A stretch of DNA of 64,000 nucleotides from Agriotes lineatus (GCA_940337035.1 CALNHX010003571.1:1-64000), one strand, 5' to 3'. Shown: positions 46,480-57,657, counted from the first letter of the stretch. Notes: generated by a model from the letters alone, not told the origin. Made by a program: numbers and translations.

Positions 46480-46935
46480 TTTCTATTGTTTTTTGTACCC
46501 AATGATTTATACTTTCGATTATACAGTATTCCATCCTCTTCCATCAGTCATCGATGCTGTCATTCGTCCGTACTATATTATCTATATGTTCTTCAATTTT
46601 GCCTTGCAAACTATTTGCAATTCTTACTTCCTGCAGTTGCTTAATATTCTCTTTTATTTGTTAACCTTCTTTGTAAGACATGACAAGGTTGTGGTCCCTG
46701 CCTATGTCCGCCCTAGGTTAACTTGGGTCTCTAAATCTATGTTTGATGAGAACGTAGTCAATTTGGTATCTCTTGCGGTCAACAGGCATCTTCCAGGTAT
46801 AGCGTCTTCGGTAGTGATGTTGGCTATAGGTAATTTGTGGTTTTCGACTACTCGTTTTCTTGGATTTATGCTTCTAGGTCTGTGCGTTCGTGGCTTTCCA
46901 CAATATTGCCTTCTTCACCTTCTCCTATAACATGG
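46480..46935 (-). pseudogene. Antisense LINE endonuclease domain remnant
   Basis: On the minus strand a frame reads YTWKMPVDRKRYQIDYVLIK, then ADIGRDHNLVM after a stop, matching the YTW ... IDYVL ... D.GSDHxLV C-terminal motifs of LINE apurinic-type endonucleases. Upstream a GEGEEGNIVESHERT stretch matches the GxxGxxVGxHGxGxRN motif with its key Gly mutated. Several stops and frame changes make it inactive. The 151-codon plus-strand frame over the same DNA is its complement. Confidence 0.7.
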
Positions 46936-46984
46936 TTCCATCATCTCATAGTCCAACGTAGTGAACGACGTGTGGTGATTGTTG

Positions 46985-47180
46985 TGTACTAGTTGCCACC
47001 CCTTAATGTTCGTACTAACTATATTGCGAATGTTATCAGTCCAACTGATTGGAGAGCGTCCTGTCTTTTGCCATACGGCATTCCTTGCACAATAAAGCGT
47101 TCTACATTGTTATGACGTATGACGCATGATGACCGAAGAAACTTAGAGGCAGAGGTTAGGCTGGATAGACGATGTTCAGG
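46985..47180 (-). pseudogene. Second antisense LINE fragment, RT C-terminal tail
   Basis: Minus-strand frame GRSPISWTDNIRNIVS followed by IKGWQLVHN matches the GRxxxxWxDNIRxW tail of LINE ORF2 proteins. It lies on the 5' side of the endonuclease remnant in reading direction, so it must come from a different LINE insertion than 41885-46935. Confidence 0.6.
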
Positions 47181-47504
47181 ATTGCAGTCGTCTATTACTT
47201 CAATATCAAAAATACCTTAAAAATAGCGCCGACAACATTGTCGCCTATAATTGACAGCGACATTTTTGTTGAACGTTGTTTTTGACAGGGGAGCTATTAT
47301 TGCAGGCGGTGCTACAACAGATGCTGAACAACAACGTTGTTATCGCTGTTACCGAACGGCGCTATTTTTGAAGACGACGTAACATAAGCACTATTCTTGG
47401 GGATATTTTTCATAAGCGCCACTTTTGAAGGCGACAATTTTGGTAGGCGACGTTAGTGCCCGGCGACATCTTTGATACTAGCAACGTTATTGTTAGGCGC
47501 TATA

Positions 47505-48390
47505 TTGTGACCCCTAACTGATAGTTAGGCGCCCAACGCCGCCGTTGATCTACATCAGAAGAGCCATCGGAACGTGCAAGTTGCGCATTCGTACGAAAAG
47601 CACCCGCTAGCGTGCGTTATAGCCGGTAAGGAAAACCGCAGGGTCGTTGCGGAAAAACCGTGACGAATAGCGCGCCTGCAAGAAAATACATAAAAACATT
47701 AGCAATGGACGTGCGTTATAGCGAGCGACCCGTGTCCTTTATCATCTCCGTATAATAACATTTCGCTTTGTTATTATATTTCCCCCGCTCCTTACTGTTT
47801 TTGGCCTTTCCTTCGGAAGCAACAGTCGCGAGGCATTCGAAAATGACAAATGATAATAGAGAGGAGATTTATACAGCCCCTGCGACTTGTTCTTATCAAA
47901 ATTACGCGCCGCCTGCGCCGACCGAAACCCTAAATATTTTCGAGAAACCGAATCGGTGCAGAGCGAACGGGCCGCGTGCTTTCGTTCGAAAAGAAAGTGG
48001 TCGCTACAAAAACGGACGTGCCGCTTTCTGCCTCTCTTCAGCGGCTAATTTCGCGTTGGAGCCGCGTTTTCAAGCTTTCGAATTTTCCCCGGCCGAAGAT
48101 TAATATTTTTATGCCTCGGTCGGGCCGCAGCAAGGGCGGGTCCCTCCAGGAGCTAAAATTCGCTCTTTCATTAACATACTTCAGAATAGCTGGGCCCGTC
48201 CCGGCTTAAGGGTAAGGGTGCTCCCTCGCTAGGGTAGCAGCCCCTGCGAGGGTACACAAAGCACGGGGAGCTCCCTCGAACGAAGGGCCGCGGTACGGCG
48301 CTGGAGCTACGCGCTAGGCCCTTGTGCTCACAGCGACCCCCAAAATGTTGCCGATAAATTGACGAGTGCAAGTCGAGCTTTGCAACCCCG
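47505..48390. promoter_or_regulatory. GC-rich island 7
   Basis: GC- and CpG-rich, densest at 47530-47680 and 48060-48340. GTGCGTTATAGC occurs twice (about 47611 and 47710). Frames of 66-111 codons on both strands overlap without recognisable motifs. Possible regulatory sequence. Confidence 0.3.
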
Positions 48391-48660
48391 AGTTACATTT
48401 GTTGATGATAGTGATTCTCCAAATGTATATAGAGAGTAATAGCAAATTGTTACTTTTCTGACAAACATATCAATATCCGTAGAGCTTGAAGCAACATATA
48501 CTGATTTATATCAAAATCTAATTGGGCGTAAAAAATAGTGTTATAAACTTGTAATATTCAACAAAATAACTAAAAGAGTTTCCATAAAACTGGATCTTAA
48601 ATTACGTCTTAGGGAGGTACATTTTTCGAGTTCTTAATTTATTTAAAATAATATCTAGCT

Positions 48661-48853
48661 AACTTGAAAATGAAGCAAAAGATAGGAGATTATAGTAGTG
48701 AGAACAAAACAAAATACATGGTAAGCAGGGGGCAGAAAACAAATAACGCAGAACATATTACAATAGGGAAATACCTTATCGAAAAAGTGGACAAATTCAA
48801 ATATCTGGGAGTGATGTTTATGGAAAGAACGAAAGAAACGAAGACATCCGAGA
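48661..48853 (+). pseudogene. LINE RT fragment, 5' part
   Basis: A frame open for 64 codons contains SSENKTKYMVSRG, ITIGKYLIEKVDKFKYLGV, the familiar NxxKTKYMxxS ... xxxFKYLGV segment downstream of the LINE reverse transcriptase active site. It ends at a hAT insertion (48854-50491); the rest of the LINE tail continues after it at 50492. Adjacent frame errors show it is dead. Confidence 0.8.
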
Positions 48854-50491
48854 CATAGGCGGATCCAGAGACTTCCTAAGGGGGTGTCAACTAATTTATG
48901 TAGATTGGGCAGAAAGGCTAAACTAATAGTTTAGTTAGTTAATGCCTACTATGGTATGGTACTAGGTAGTTATAGAGTAAAAGAGGTAAAAAATAAAAAT
49001 TGATTTTTCATATTTGAATTTTTTTCGATTTCAACAAATAAGGCACAAGTTATATTAATACTATACTTAAAAAAAATATTGCACCGCTATTTTAGCTATA
49101 TAGGCTATGCAAAAATAAAAAAGTAAAAGCAGGAACAATAAACCGATCTAGCCAACTAAAATAAAGGTAAACCATATACAGGGTCTGGTAAAGATTAGAG
49201 GGGGGGGGGGGGGGGAGGATATTTCTAAAACTATGAGAGTTACATAACTATTGTGTATAAAATATTGTGTATATAAAAGTTGTAAGTACAAGGTGGTGCA
49301 CATTATTAAAATAGTTTGGTTGTACAGGGTGGCTCAAAACAGTGTAGCGAATCAAACTTACTTTGGAATGTCCTATATTTAGGTAACCTGTAAGTTTTGC
49401 ATTGAAATACTAATAATTTTATATCAAGTTGTATGGGTTTAATGTTAGTTGTTTTGGAGATGCATATCAACGATTTTATGCAAAAAATGCTGAATTTCAG
49501 GCGGCTGCTGCAAGTGAAAAAAATTATATGAAGAAAAACGTTACCAAAAAAGTATGCTCGTGAACTACCTTTCTAGTGGAAAATGTTGGTTCTGGGTATT
49601 ACTGATATACATGGTGCTGAATATTAGCAAATTTAATCATTTCGTTTTTTTAATGGAAGGTCCTGTATGAATTTTTTAAAAGCGCTTTTAATGAGATTTT
49701 TTAAATATGTTACTTCATACCTCTAAATTCAATTGTTTTTCATTAAAAGAAAAACGAATTGAGGCACTTAACATGCCTCATTTCAAGAAAAAACGACAAA
49801 AAAAACTTGTTTTATATACGAATAGACTAGCCAACTATATTTATCCAAATAACTAATATGAAAATGCATTTTAATTACTTCGACATATCATTTTTTCCGA
49901 GAAAGGAATACGCACGTTTTTCGGGGAACGTTAGGGTTCTCAATTTATCAAAATGCCTTATTTTGAGTAACGCTTGGGATCTCGGTATAAATGCCAATTA
50001 CCTACAAATCAAGTATGTACGTGTTTGCTTTCACGCGAAATGTTATAAAATATGCATTGTTTTACATACAAAATTTAAATTTTGCAGGCTTTGGATATTT
50101 TAAACTTTGACCTAACTAGTTGCACAATTTAAAACAAAGAATGAACACATTATATTATTAGTAAAATTTAAAAATGCGCCGATAACTATGCATCAGGTGA
50201 AGTTCATTCTTTATTCTAGTGGAGACTGGTATACACTAGACAGGTCACAGAATCGACATCAACGAGTGACGAAAACCCCACCAATGCTGGGGGGGGGGGG
50301 GGCAAATTTGCGCCTATTGGAATTAAAAAGAAATGAAGAATGTTGAAAAAGCATTCGGCAAATTCAAATTTAAATATTACGAGCGGATGCTATAAGGGTG
50401 CGTTTTATTTATAATTAAAACAAAGTAGTCTACTTTTTATCCCAAGAGGATGTCAATTGACCCCATTGACACCTCCTTGGATCCGCTAGTG
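48854..50491. mobile_element. hAT element inserted in a LINE, 8-bp target duplication
   Basis: The ends CATAGGCGGATCCAGAG and CCTTGGATCCGCTAGTG are inverted (CA-TAG-GCGGATCCA consensus), with GGGTGTCAA inside each end. ATCCGAGA is duplicated exactly at 48846-48853 and 50492-50499. CAxxGGCGGATCCA termini and an 8-bp duplication are classic hAT traits. The 1,638-bp interior has no recognisable transposase; it holds G runs at 49200-49215 and 50289-50302 and TACAGGGT-type fragments near 49175 and 49324, probably older insertions. Confidence 0.85.
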
Positions 50492-50912
50492 ATCCGAGAG
50501 GGTATATAGGTACGAAGGAAATAAAGCTTCAAGAATCTACTACGCAATCGTAACCTTAGTATATATAGATCGGCAATTTGACCAGTGGTAAGCTATGCAA
50601 GTGACACAATGTGCTTAACAATCAAAAGAATAATGGGACCCAACAACCGAAGCAGGAAAATGAACTTCGAATAAGAAATATATTGGAAGAAATGAATTTC
50701 ATAAAATCACAGAGGATGCGATGGCATGAGCACAATACAGGAGAGACACTGGAACTACAATGAAAAATATAAGTGAGTGGAAACCCATAACAGGCAGACC
50801 AAGAGGAAGACTTGAAGCAAGGTGGGAGAATTAGATGATGAACGACTTACGTACCACAGGAATCAAGAGCTGGAGAGCAAACATCAATGACAGGAAAAAT
50901 GAAACGATTTAG
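50492..50912 (+). pseudogene. LINE RT fragment, 3' part
   Basis: Continuation of the LINE beyond the hAT. Frames give an IDRQFDQW-type thumb region and then TGRPRGRLEARWEN, MMNDLRTTGIKSWRANIND, ending in TAG at 50910-50912. This is the GRPxxRWxDD ... WRxxxxDRxxW tail of an insect LINE. In-frame stops and indels are present. Confidence 0.8.
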
Positions 50913-50996
50913 TAAAAACAGAGAGAACAGTAAGAAAAACGTGGATTGATTCTCCACACCAAACGAATCAGTAGAGCCGTGCATGAAGATATTCCA

Positions 50997-51369
50997 TCTC
51001 TCGGTAAAATCGTTGATCTCTTTGTATGTTTGTTCGCTATCTCCTCCGAAGATACACTGGACCGATTAAATTATATGATAGCTTAACATTTTGCAAATTT
51101 TTAGGCTTGGATCGTAGGCCGGTTTTTATTTTAAAAAAGAGTACGAAAAAGTAGTTTTAATTAAATCGCGTAATTAGCGAACTCTTAATGTTCATATACC
51201 ATTATAGCAGCGCCTTATTCAACGAAGCATCGTGGGCCAGTGGTAGAATGCTCGCCTACCACGCGGGCGGCCCGGGTTCAATTCCCGGCCGATGCATCCT
51301 TTTTTAAATTTATATTAATGAATCTCTCCTAAATTAGCGAACCGAAGCGTAGCTCGGGTGATTCACTAG
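50997..51369 (+). mobile_element. Non-autonomous Helitron-like element carrying a tRNA-like gene
   Basis: The 5' zone (TCTCTCGG ... TGTTTGTTCGCTATCTCCTCCGAAG ... CACTGGACCGATTAAA, cut here by spacing) resembles insect Helitron starts. The 3' end has a short hairpin CCGAAGCGTAGCTCGG, then about 10 bases, then CTAG (51366-51369), as Helitrons end in CTRR after a hairpin. No terminal inverted repeat or target duplication is seen, as expected. The base after CTAG is A rather than the usual T. A tRNA-Gly-like sequence fills the middle. The 5' boundary is approximate. Confidence 0.6.
51227..51296 (+). tRNA. tRNA-Gly-like gene or pseudogene, anticodon reads ACC
   Basis: 70 bases closely follow metazoan tRNA-Gly: acceptor GCATCG/CGATGC, AGTGGTAGAATGC, anticodon arm CTCGC-CTACCAC-GCGGG, and T arm CCGGGTTCAATTCCCGG (a perfect B box). 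T6 follows at 51300-51305, a polymerase III terminator. Defects: one base missing near position 7 of the acceptor stem, a D stem changed to GGCC (two mismatches against GAAT), and the anticodon ACC instead of the usual GCC. It lies inside a Helitron-like element, so it is most likely a captured or decayed copy. Confidence 0.65.
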
Positions 51370-51589
51370 ATTTAAATATTAGGCCAATTCAATTTTCTAG
51401 GAATACTTTTGTGCACTAAAATGTCGAAAATTATGCGAAATTGAAACGAAAGTGGAGAAAGTGTACTTTGGCCTTTTTTATTTGTAACAAAACAATTATA
51501 AAATTTATTTTTTCATAAACGCCTGGAACAGTACAGAAATACTTTAAACACTCAAACTATTATTGTTCTTTATATACACTTTTATCTGG

Positions 51590-52085
51590 AAGAAGGCAGT
51601 CGTCGTGTATCTTGAAATTGGATGTTTAATATTTAATAAATTCGTAATAGTTGGCGAGCTATTAACTGGAATCTCTTGAACACTTCTCGATATGTTCTCT
51701 AAGGTTTCATCTTCACTTTATTCACCTTCTTTAGAAGATTCATCATTAGTAGATAACCACTCATCTATACAAGATGAATGTTCGTCGGGCTCAGGAGGCT
51801 AGGTGAAGATAGTGACACGTTCTTAAGTGCAGTCAACACGGAGTTACCATTTTTAGAAGACGTACCACTTCTGCATGGTTTGGGCACTGACAATACAGAT
51901 TGAATGCTATCTTCAAGTAAAAATGCAAAACTTCCTTCTGCCATTTCCTCATGTTTATTACTTAAAAGAAAAGTGGATCGTCTTCAAACTCAATGTCATT
52001 AAATAAAAAAGGTATGGGACTAGATAGCGAGTTAATGGTACCGTCTTCTAAAGCTCCTGAAAGATCGTAGAAATAAAAATCAAGA
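51590..52085 (-). pseudogene. Decayed unidentified coding sequence
   Basis: Minus-strand frames read YDLSGALEDGTINSLSSP, then after a frame change EMAEGSFAFLLEDSIQSV and PKPCRSGTSSKNGNS, then PDEHSSCIDEWLSTNDESSK, one TAA, then ENISRSVQEIPVNSSPTI. Acidic and Ser-rich composition over about 160 residues with only a few disruptions looks like a former nuclear or disordered protein. I do not recognise the family; transposon origin is not excluded. Confidence 0.5.
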
Positions 52086-53779
52086 GGGCGACGAACTCCT
52101 CATAACCTTAATTTTTTATCTATACCCAAAAATAATGCTATTATGAGTATTATATCAATAACGGCGATGTTTAGACATTGGCTCTTTCAGCACAGTAAAA
52201 TATCCATCTTATATTACCAAATACCACGTAGAACTCCAAACCCAAGAAAATGGACATTCGCCTTCCTGGCACCAAGCCACAGATCATAGATATAGTTTTT
52301 GGTAGAATTACAGACGAGATTTTAAGGTGAAAGACGCAACCTTGGAAATTGTTATTAAGGTTCAGAGTAGGGGTAGTTTGTGCATGGAGGAAAGTTGTTC
52401 TTTACTATAACTTTTTAAGAGGCAAAACATTTTTCGATTTAAGTGAATATTTGTAAAACTTAGGACTTTTTGTGCAAAATATATCACTCGTTTAGTTGCC
52501 GAGAGCAGTAGTTTTCGAAAAAATCGAACCGAAAGCCTAAAATGCGCTTAATCACAAAATACAACAATTAATTAATTCTACTGGTTTAGTTACATTATAT
52601 AGATTTCTTGGAAACTGATTTATATGTAGTGTCGAAGTACAAACAAATAATTGAAATTGTTGTAAAATGCTAGTGATCATGAAATGGTTGAAAATGATAC
52701 CAAATGGCATGAAATTGTAAGGAAATGCTTTGAAGTTTTATTAAGTTCTAACGAAATATTATAAATGTAATGAAATGTTCCAAAACTTGTAAGAAAAACT
52801 ATGAAATTAGTATAAACCGTGCTGACCACTATTTGAAAAGGTGATACACGCAGGCAGTCACAACGTACGTCTACATATAAAGAAATAAGCCCGATCGGGG
52901 ACCATGAAAAAGTGACACATCGACAGATACACAAGCATTCATAGCCTACGTTTCTATATTCGAATTATGAAATGCGTGAAATCAAATTTATTATAAAATA
53001 AAGTAAAATTATTATAAAAGAGCTGTTTTAAGTTGCCAACTTCGCAGCGCTTCAATTCCTAGTCTTATTTACGTATTGTTCTCGAAAAAGAAACAAATTC
53101 GTAAGGACCTCCTGGGGTTACGGATTTAATTTTGCACCAATCATTCCAGATTTTGAAATACATTGCTCTGAACATAGTAAATTCACATTTAGTCGAATTT
53201 GGTGCCAAAACGGGAACAAGTCAGGGGTCATAGTTGCCATTAAAATGCACGACCTTAACATTTTCATTTCTGTCTGCGAGTGCTATACGAAAGAGCTTGT
53301 TCACGGGAACTAGCAGTGAACAGGAACAGAACGTCTGTAGTACGCTATATTTTTTGCTGTGCATATTTGAAGTTGAAACTACAGAGCGATCAAAAATAAA
53401 ATTAATGGCGGGAATCTCGGCAAAATATGACCACTGTACCACTGTCTACACGGCACATTTGAACTACAATTAACTGTATTATTAGTTCATGTGACTTGAA
53501 TACAGTCTAGTAAGCTAAACAAATATGCAAAAATTTGTAATTCAAATCAAATGTATAGACAAAATTGGTATGTTACATTAAAGTAACATGTTGAAACGTT
53601 GCACAAGATGTTGAAAATAAATTTTAAGCTTCAAAAAAATTGACAGTTCTGTCTACAAAAAGCATGCTGCAGATTAGCCAAGTTTTATTGTTTTCAATGG
53701 CTCCCGCGATCAAGTTTATTTTTGACCTCGGTATTATAATGGATGAAATTAAAATGTTATCCAAACATTTTAATTATTA
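52086..53779. other. Spacer without a supported gene
   Basis: Frames of 73-85 codons (52677-52934 minus; 53221-53473 both strands) have no motif. The 53210-53450 patch is less AT-rich than its surroundings and might be an old exon or element. Nothing firmer. Confidence 0.3.
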
Positions 53780-54189
53780 TACAGGGTGCTGAAAAAATCG
53801 CGTATTAACTCGATGGTACGTTGTTTTATATTTTAAATTTTAAAAATCTTAAGTAACAAACGACTTCCGGGATTGGATCGTGTCATTATGAAGATCGAAG
53901 AACTCAACGTTTCGCCCTTCTGAGAGTTTCGCCTCTGGCGTGGTTTACACGTTGAGTTACCGTGCTCTTTTGCTTTTCCTCCTGATGAAGCCCCTTACGA
54001 AAGTGGGCGAAACGTTGAGTTCTTCGACCTTATAATGACACGGTCCAATCCTGGAAGTCGTTTGTTACTTAATGACAATGGCCGTGAAAGCCTGCGAAAT
54101 CTTTAAAAAATCTCCAAAAATATAACATCAAGAATTTTTTCTCATACTCGAGGAGTAGCCCTTAATGCCGTACCATTGAGTACCCTGTA
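53780..54189. mobile_element. TACAGGGT-type MITE containing an inner palindrome
   Basis: Outer ends TACAGGGTGCTGAAAAAA and GTACCATTGAGTACCCTGTA share ACTCGATGGTAC in inverted form. Inside, 53849-54072 is a second palindrome: TTAAGTAACAAACGACTTCC, GAAGAACTCAACGTTTCGCC on the left and their complements on the right. TA ends suggest Tc1/mariner-type mobility. Confidence 0.75.
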
Positions 54190-54305
54190 TATATTACTGC
54201 AACTGATATTATTTTAAAGTTCTTAGGACATAGAATATACCGTTCGTTCTAAAGCGTAGATGGATTGTGCTACATAATACTGAAACGTGGACAATAAAAT
54301 AATAT

Positions 54306-54444
54306 AATAGTTATTTGTTTCATTAGTACAAAAAATGCATGATTTCGGGACAAGTAAGACAGATCGCCGGACGACGCGCAGCGGAGTCCGGCGAGTCTTA
54401 CGCGTCCCGAAAACGCATTTTTTGTGCGAATGAAACATACTATT
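54306..54444. mobile_element. Foldback element with GC-rich centre
   Basis: AATAGTTATTTGTTTCATT, ACAAAAAATGCATG, TTCGGGACAAGTAAGAC pair with GTCTTACGCGTCCCGAA, GCATTTTTTGTGCG, AATGAAACATACTATT. The centre GCCGGAC ... GTCCGGC pairs perfectly. Confidence 0.75.
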
Positions 54445-57400
54445 TTTTCTCCAACTACTCATATATTCGGTAATATGACTTATTATTTAGAATCAAACAT
54501 TGTAGGTTATATTGTAGAACTGTCATGGCGCAAATAAACAATCACTATACCGGGAAATTAAACAACAACGACGGCGATTGCCGAATATTCACGAAGCGTT
54601 TGTGTTTTATTTAAAATTTACTATGTAAAACCCTATCTTGCGTCCATTTTTGTACTAGTGCAAATATGAATCGAAAAGTGTACAGTTGCCAAGGTAATTG
54701 GTGAACATCCCGAAATGACTTACTTTTTATACAAAATTATTCGACAATATAGCGTCTTATTCGTGTGGTTGGAGAAAAAGATAATAGTTGCTCCTATATT
54801 TATTTTTGTATATTATTCGTGTTTTCAAATTTTCGAACTTAGTTAGAAAATGTGGATGTTTTTTCAATAACGATTATAAAAGAACCGCAATTTAGATACC
54901 CGTACCACAAATGTTTGAATTGGTGGGTGATAGTGAAAGTCCTGAAGTATTTACTGTATCCACTTTTTATCATTGTCAGGTACCTACTATCAGGGTCTCG
55001 CAATAGATATCGGAACGGATGCCAAGTTTACACAAGTACAATGAAGCAGCATCGAATTTTAAAAACGAATGATTTTACAGTTTTTTGACTTGTTTATTTG
55101 AAATCTAGTCATTTCGAAGTGCTGTAGCAGTTGTAGCGAGTATTTTTTGAAAGTTAATTAAAAGCACCAAATGAGCTTCGCGAAGGAGTTTGAAGGGAAA
55201 TTCGAAAGGGTTGCCATCAGTTTTTGAAATTTCGCCGAAACTCGACGCCCGCGGATTGAGGACGAACGAACAGGTAGAAAACGCACCTGTGTAACGAGAG
55301 TCGAGAGGGTTGCCTAGATACGGCCTTTTCGGAACGCGTTTTTGCGCCTACGTTCATGGAAATTATTTACTTTTATAGTGTGCGGAATGTGGTGATGTAA
55401 TGAAATGTTGAAATTGTTGATTATTCAGTAAAGAAAAACGGGGACCTTTTCAAGGACTGGAAATCAACCATGGCTTTGTATTTAAATTAATTTTCAAAAT
55501 TAAATTAGAAGGCAATTTAAGCGTGTAGTTTTTATCAGATATCAACAAGTTTGAGAAATAATCATTTCATGCGTTAACCGGGATAGTTAAAGAATAAAAT
55601 AATGCATGATACTACTTGAATACGTCCAGTTTTTAAATTCTGTGGTATATATTAAAAATAGTTGCTTTGAGTATATTTTATATAAAATGTATTCATACTC
55701 TGCTAGCTTGTACATTTGAAATAACGATTTTGTGTATTCTTTGTTCATATAGTAATTCATTCCAGTTGATTTTCCCTTAGCAGTTTCTATTGTGCTATCT
55801 TATTACTATTGTTTTCATTTAATGAAACGTGACTTTTCGTTTTTATTAGCATTCTTGCTAATTACTAATGGTTAATTGATAAATCCAGATTTATTCTATA
55901 AAAGAAAATGAGTAATTTGTTTTTAGATGATCAGAAATCATCTTCTCTTTCAAATGTTGTGTCAGGAGACGTTAGTAAAAAGCTAAGAAGTAATTTGAAA
56001 TCCATAAACTATTAAGATAAATACAAAAAGTTTAAAATAAAACTGTACCCATAGATGCGTTCTATCAAAGCCTGTTGATATAGTTAAATACAATGTTATG
56101 GACATTCAAAGTCTTGTATAATAGCTTGTAATGAAACTTAAGGTTGGGGGGGGGGGGGGTCGGTTGTAGCTCTTACGTCCTAAGGTTTGCAAATATATTT
56201 TTTAATAAAAACAATATTAGATCATTACGAAAAAGTGTTCGTGGTTTACGAGACTTGCAAAAATCAAGCTATTTAGTGTACATGCAACGTGTTCTAAATT
56301 CTAAATACAATTTAATAAAAGTGAGTAGAAAAATAACCAAGTAATCACGTTATCGCAGTGATTACAGTTGTTGGTAACAAACCAGTGAACTCGTAACAAA
56401 TTAAATCCAAAAGTAATTTTCATATCCTGTTTGTACACATTTTATTGTCATGACCTCGTGGTAGCGATCGCACACCTACTTTTATATTAAAGTTGTAGTT
56501 AATGCATCACTTTTGAAGCCATTTTATCGAAAATCATGCAATTTTTCAATATCTGGCATACCTTTTTGGAGTAGCAACAAATTCTTCTCAATAATTTCTA
56601 ATTGAAACCCCGCATGTCGCTTTAAAAAGGACCGGCTTATAAAAACAGCTCTCAAATGCCATAGCTGGCAGGATAGAAGCTCGGAAAACGAAACAATTAT
56701 TTTTGTATTAATAAACTAGCATTTGAAACGGCTTCGCTATAATTCAAGTGTTTTAAATTCGCCGAAAGAGCTGAAAATTTAGAAAACGTTGTTTTTCGGC
56801 CAGTAGGGGAGACCGGGGAGAGTTTGGAGAAAGACAGAATGGGCGGTTTCAAATTCCCCACTTCCATGGATGTTCTTGCTGGCCAGCTGAATAAGCGAAG
56901 CGTATAGTCATCTTGCTGATGTGCTATTCGCGATTTTATGTAACATTGAAATCAGTTTTTAATATGTTTACAGGTTTTGTAGTGAATGATGTTATAATTT
57001 AACACATTTGGATAGCCTACGAGCATATCTTATGTCTGCGTTAAATTTTCAAATAATTTATTATATTTAGGGGGGCGTAGGCATAGCATTTCTAGGTTAG
57101 ACTAACAAATGATTTTGCATAGAGGATATTTTATTTTATACTGCAACAGGAACCAACAGAAAAATTATATCACTAGTTTTCTACGCCATCGTCGTCAAAG
57201 TTTATGGAAAATTTTCAATAAGAAACTATGTGGCTATAGTTGATAAGAAATTATAAAATTAATATGAAGTTGGGTTTTAAAAGAGAAATATACCATCAAA
57301 TAGATCTTATTTAGAAACGAAACTCTAGCATAACATTTGATAATATTGTATGTAGTTGTACTGCCAGAACCTCTTGACATGAGAACTCGTTTTCAAAATA

Positions 57401-57657
57401 TGGTATATTTTAACGTAGACTCTGCAAAATACAGCTTGCATTAATATATGTTATTCTGGTTTGTATCTAATGTAATATAGATTTCTTTTACAATTAAAAT
57501 ACATTTTTTAACTTACGGTTTGTTGACCATATACTTCTCTAGTCATGTCCATTATCTCCCGTAAAATTTGTCTGGTCAAGTTTATATTAACTGCGTTTAC
57601 AAATATGTTTAAGGTTTTCATTTAGAACTGTAATTTTAAATTATTGCAATTTTTTTG
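54445..57657. other. AT-rich spacer with a small GC patch
   Basis: A modest GC-rich patch at 55160-55350 and a run of 14 G at 56146-56159 are the only landmarks. Near 56810, GTAGGGGAGACCGGGGAGAG resembles a repeat end without a visible partner. No gene supported. Confidence 0.35.

Larger units (their letters stand above)
41731..47501. mobile_element. 5.8-kb TIR element with GTCGCC subterminal arrays
   Basis: The left end AGCGCTTAACAATAACGT and the right end ACGTTATTGTTAGGCGCT are inverted. Similarity continues inward through GATGTCGCCG and AACGTCGCCTA. Each end carries a degenerate array of AA(T/C)GTCGCC-type units (about 41750-41885 and, inverted, 47215-47500). The interior is occupied by an antisense LINE and short elements, so most of the 5.8 kb is later insertion. 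No transposase recognised; target duplication not clear; superfamily undetermined. Confidence 0.6.

Noticed and set aside
46475..46930. 151-codon plus-strand open frame
   Set aside because: It is the complement of LINE endonuclease sequence with recognisable motifs on the minus strand.
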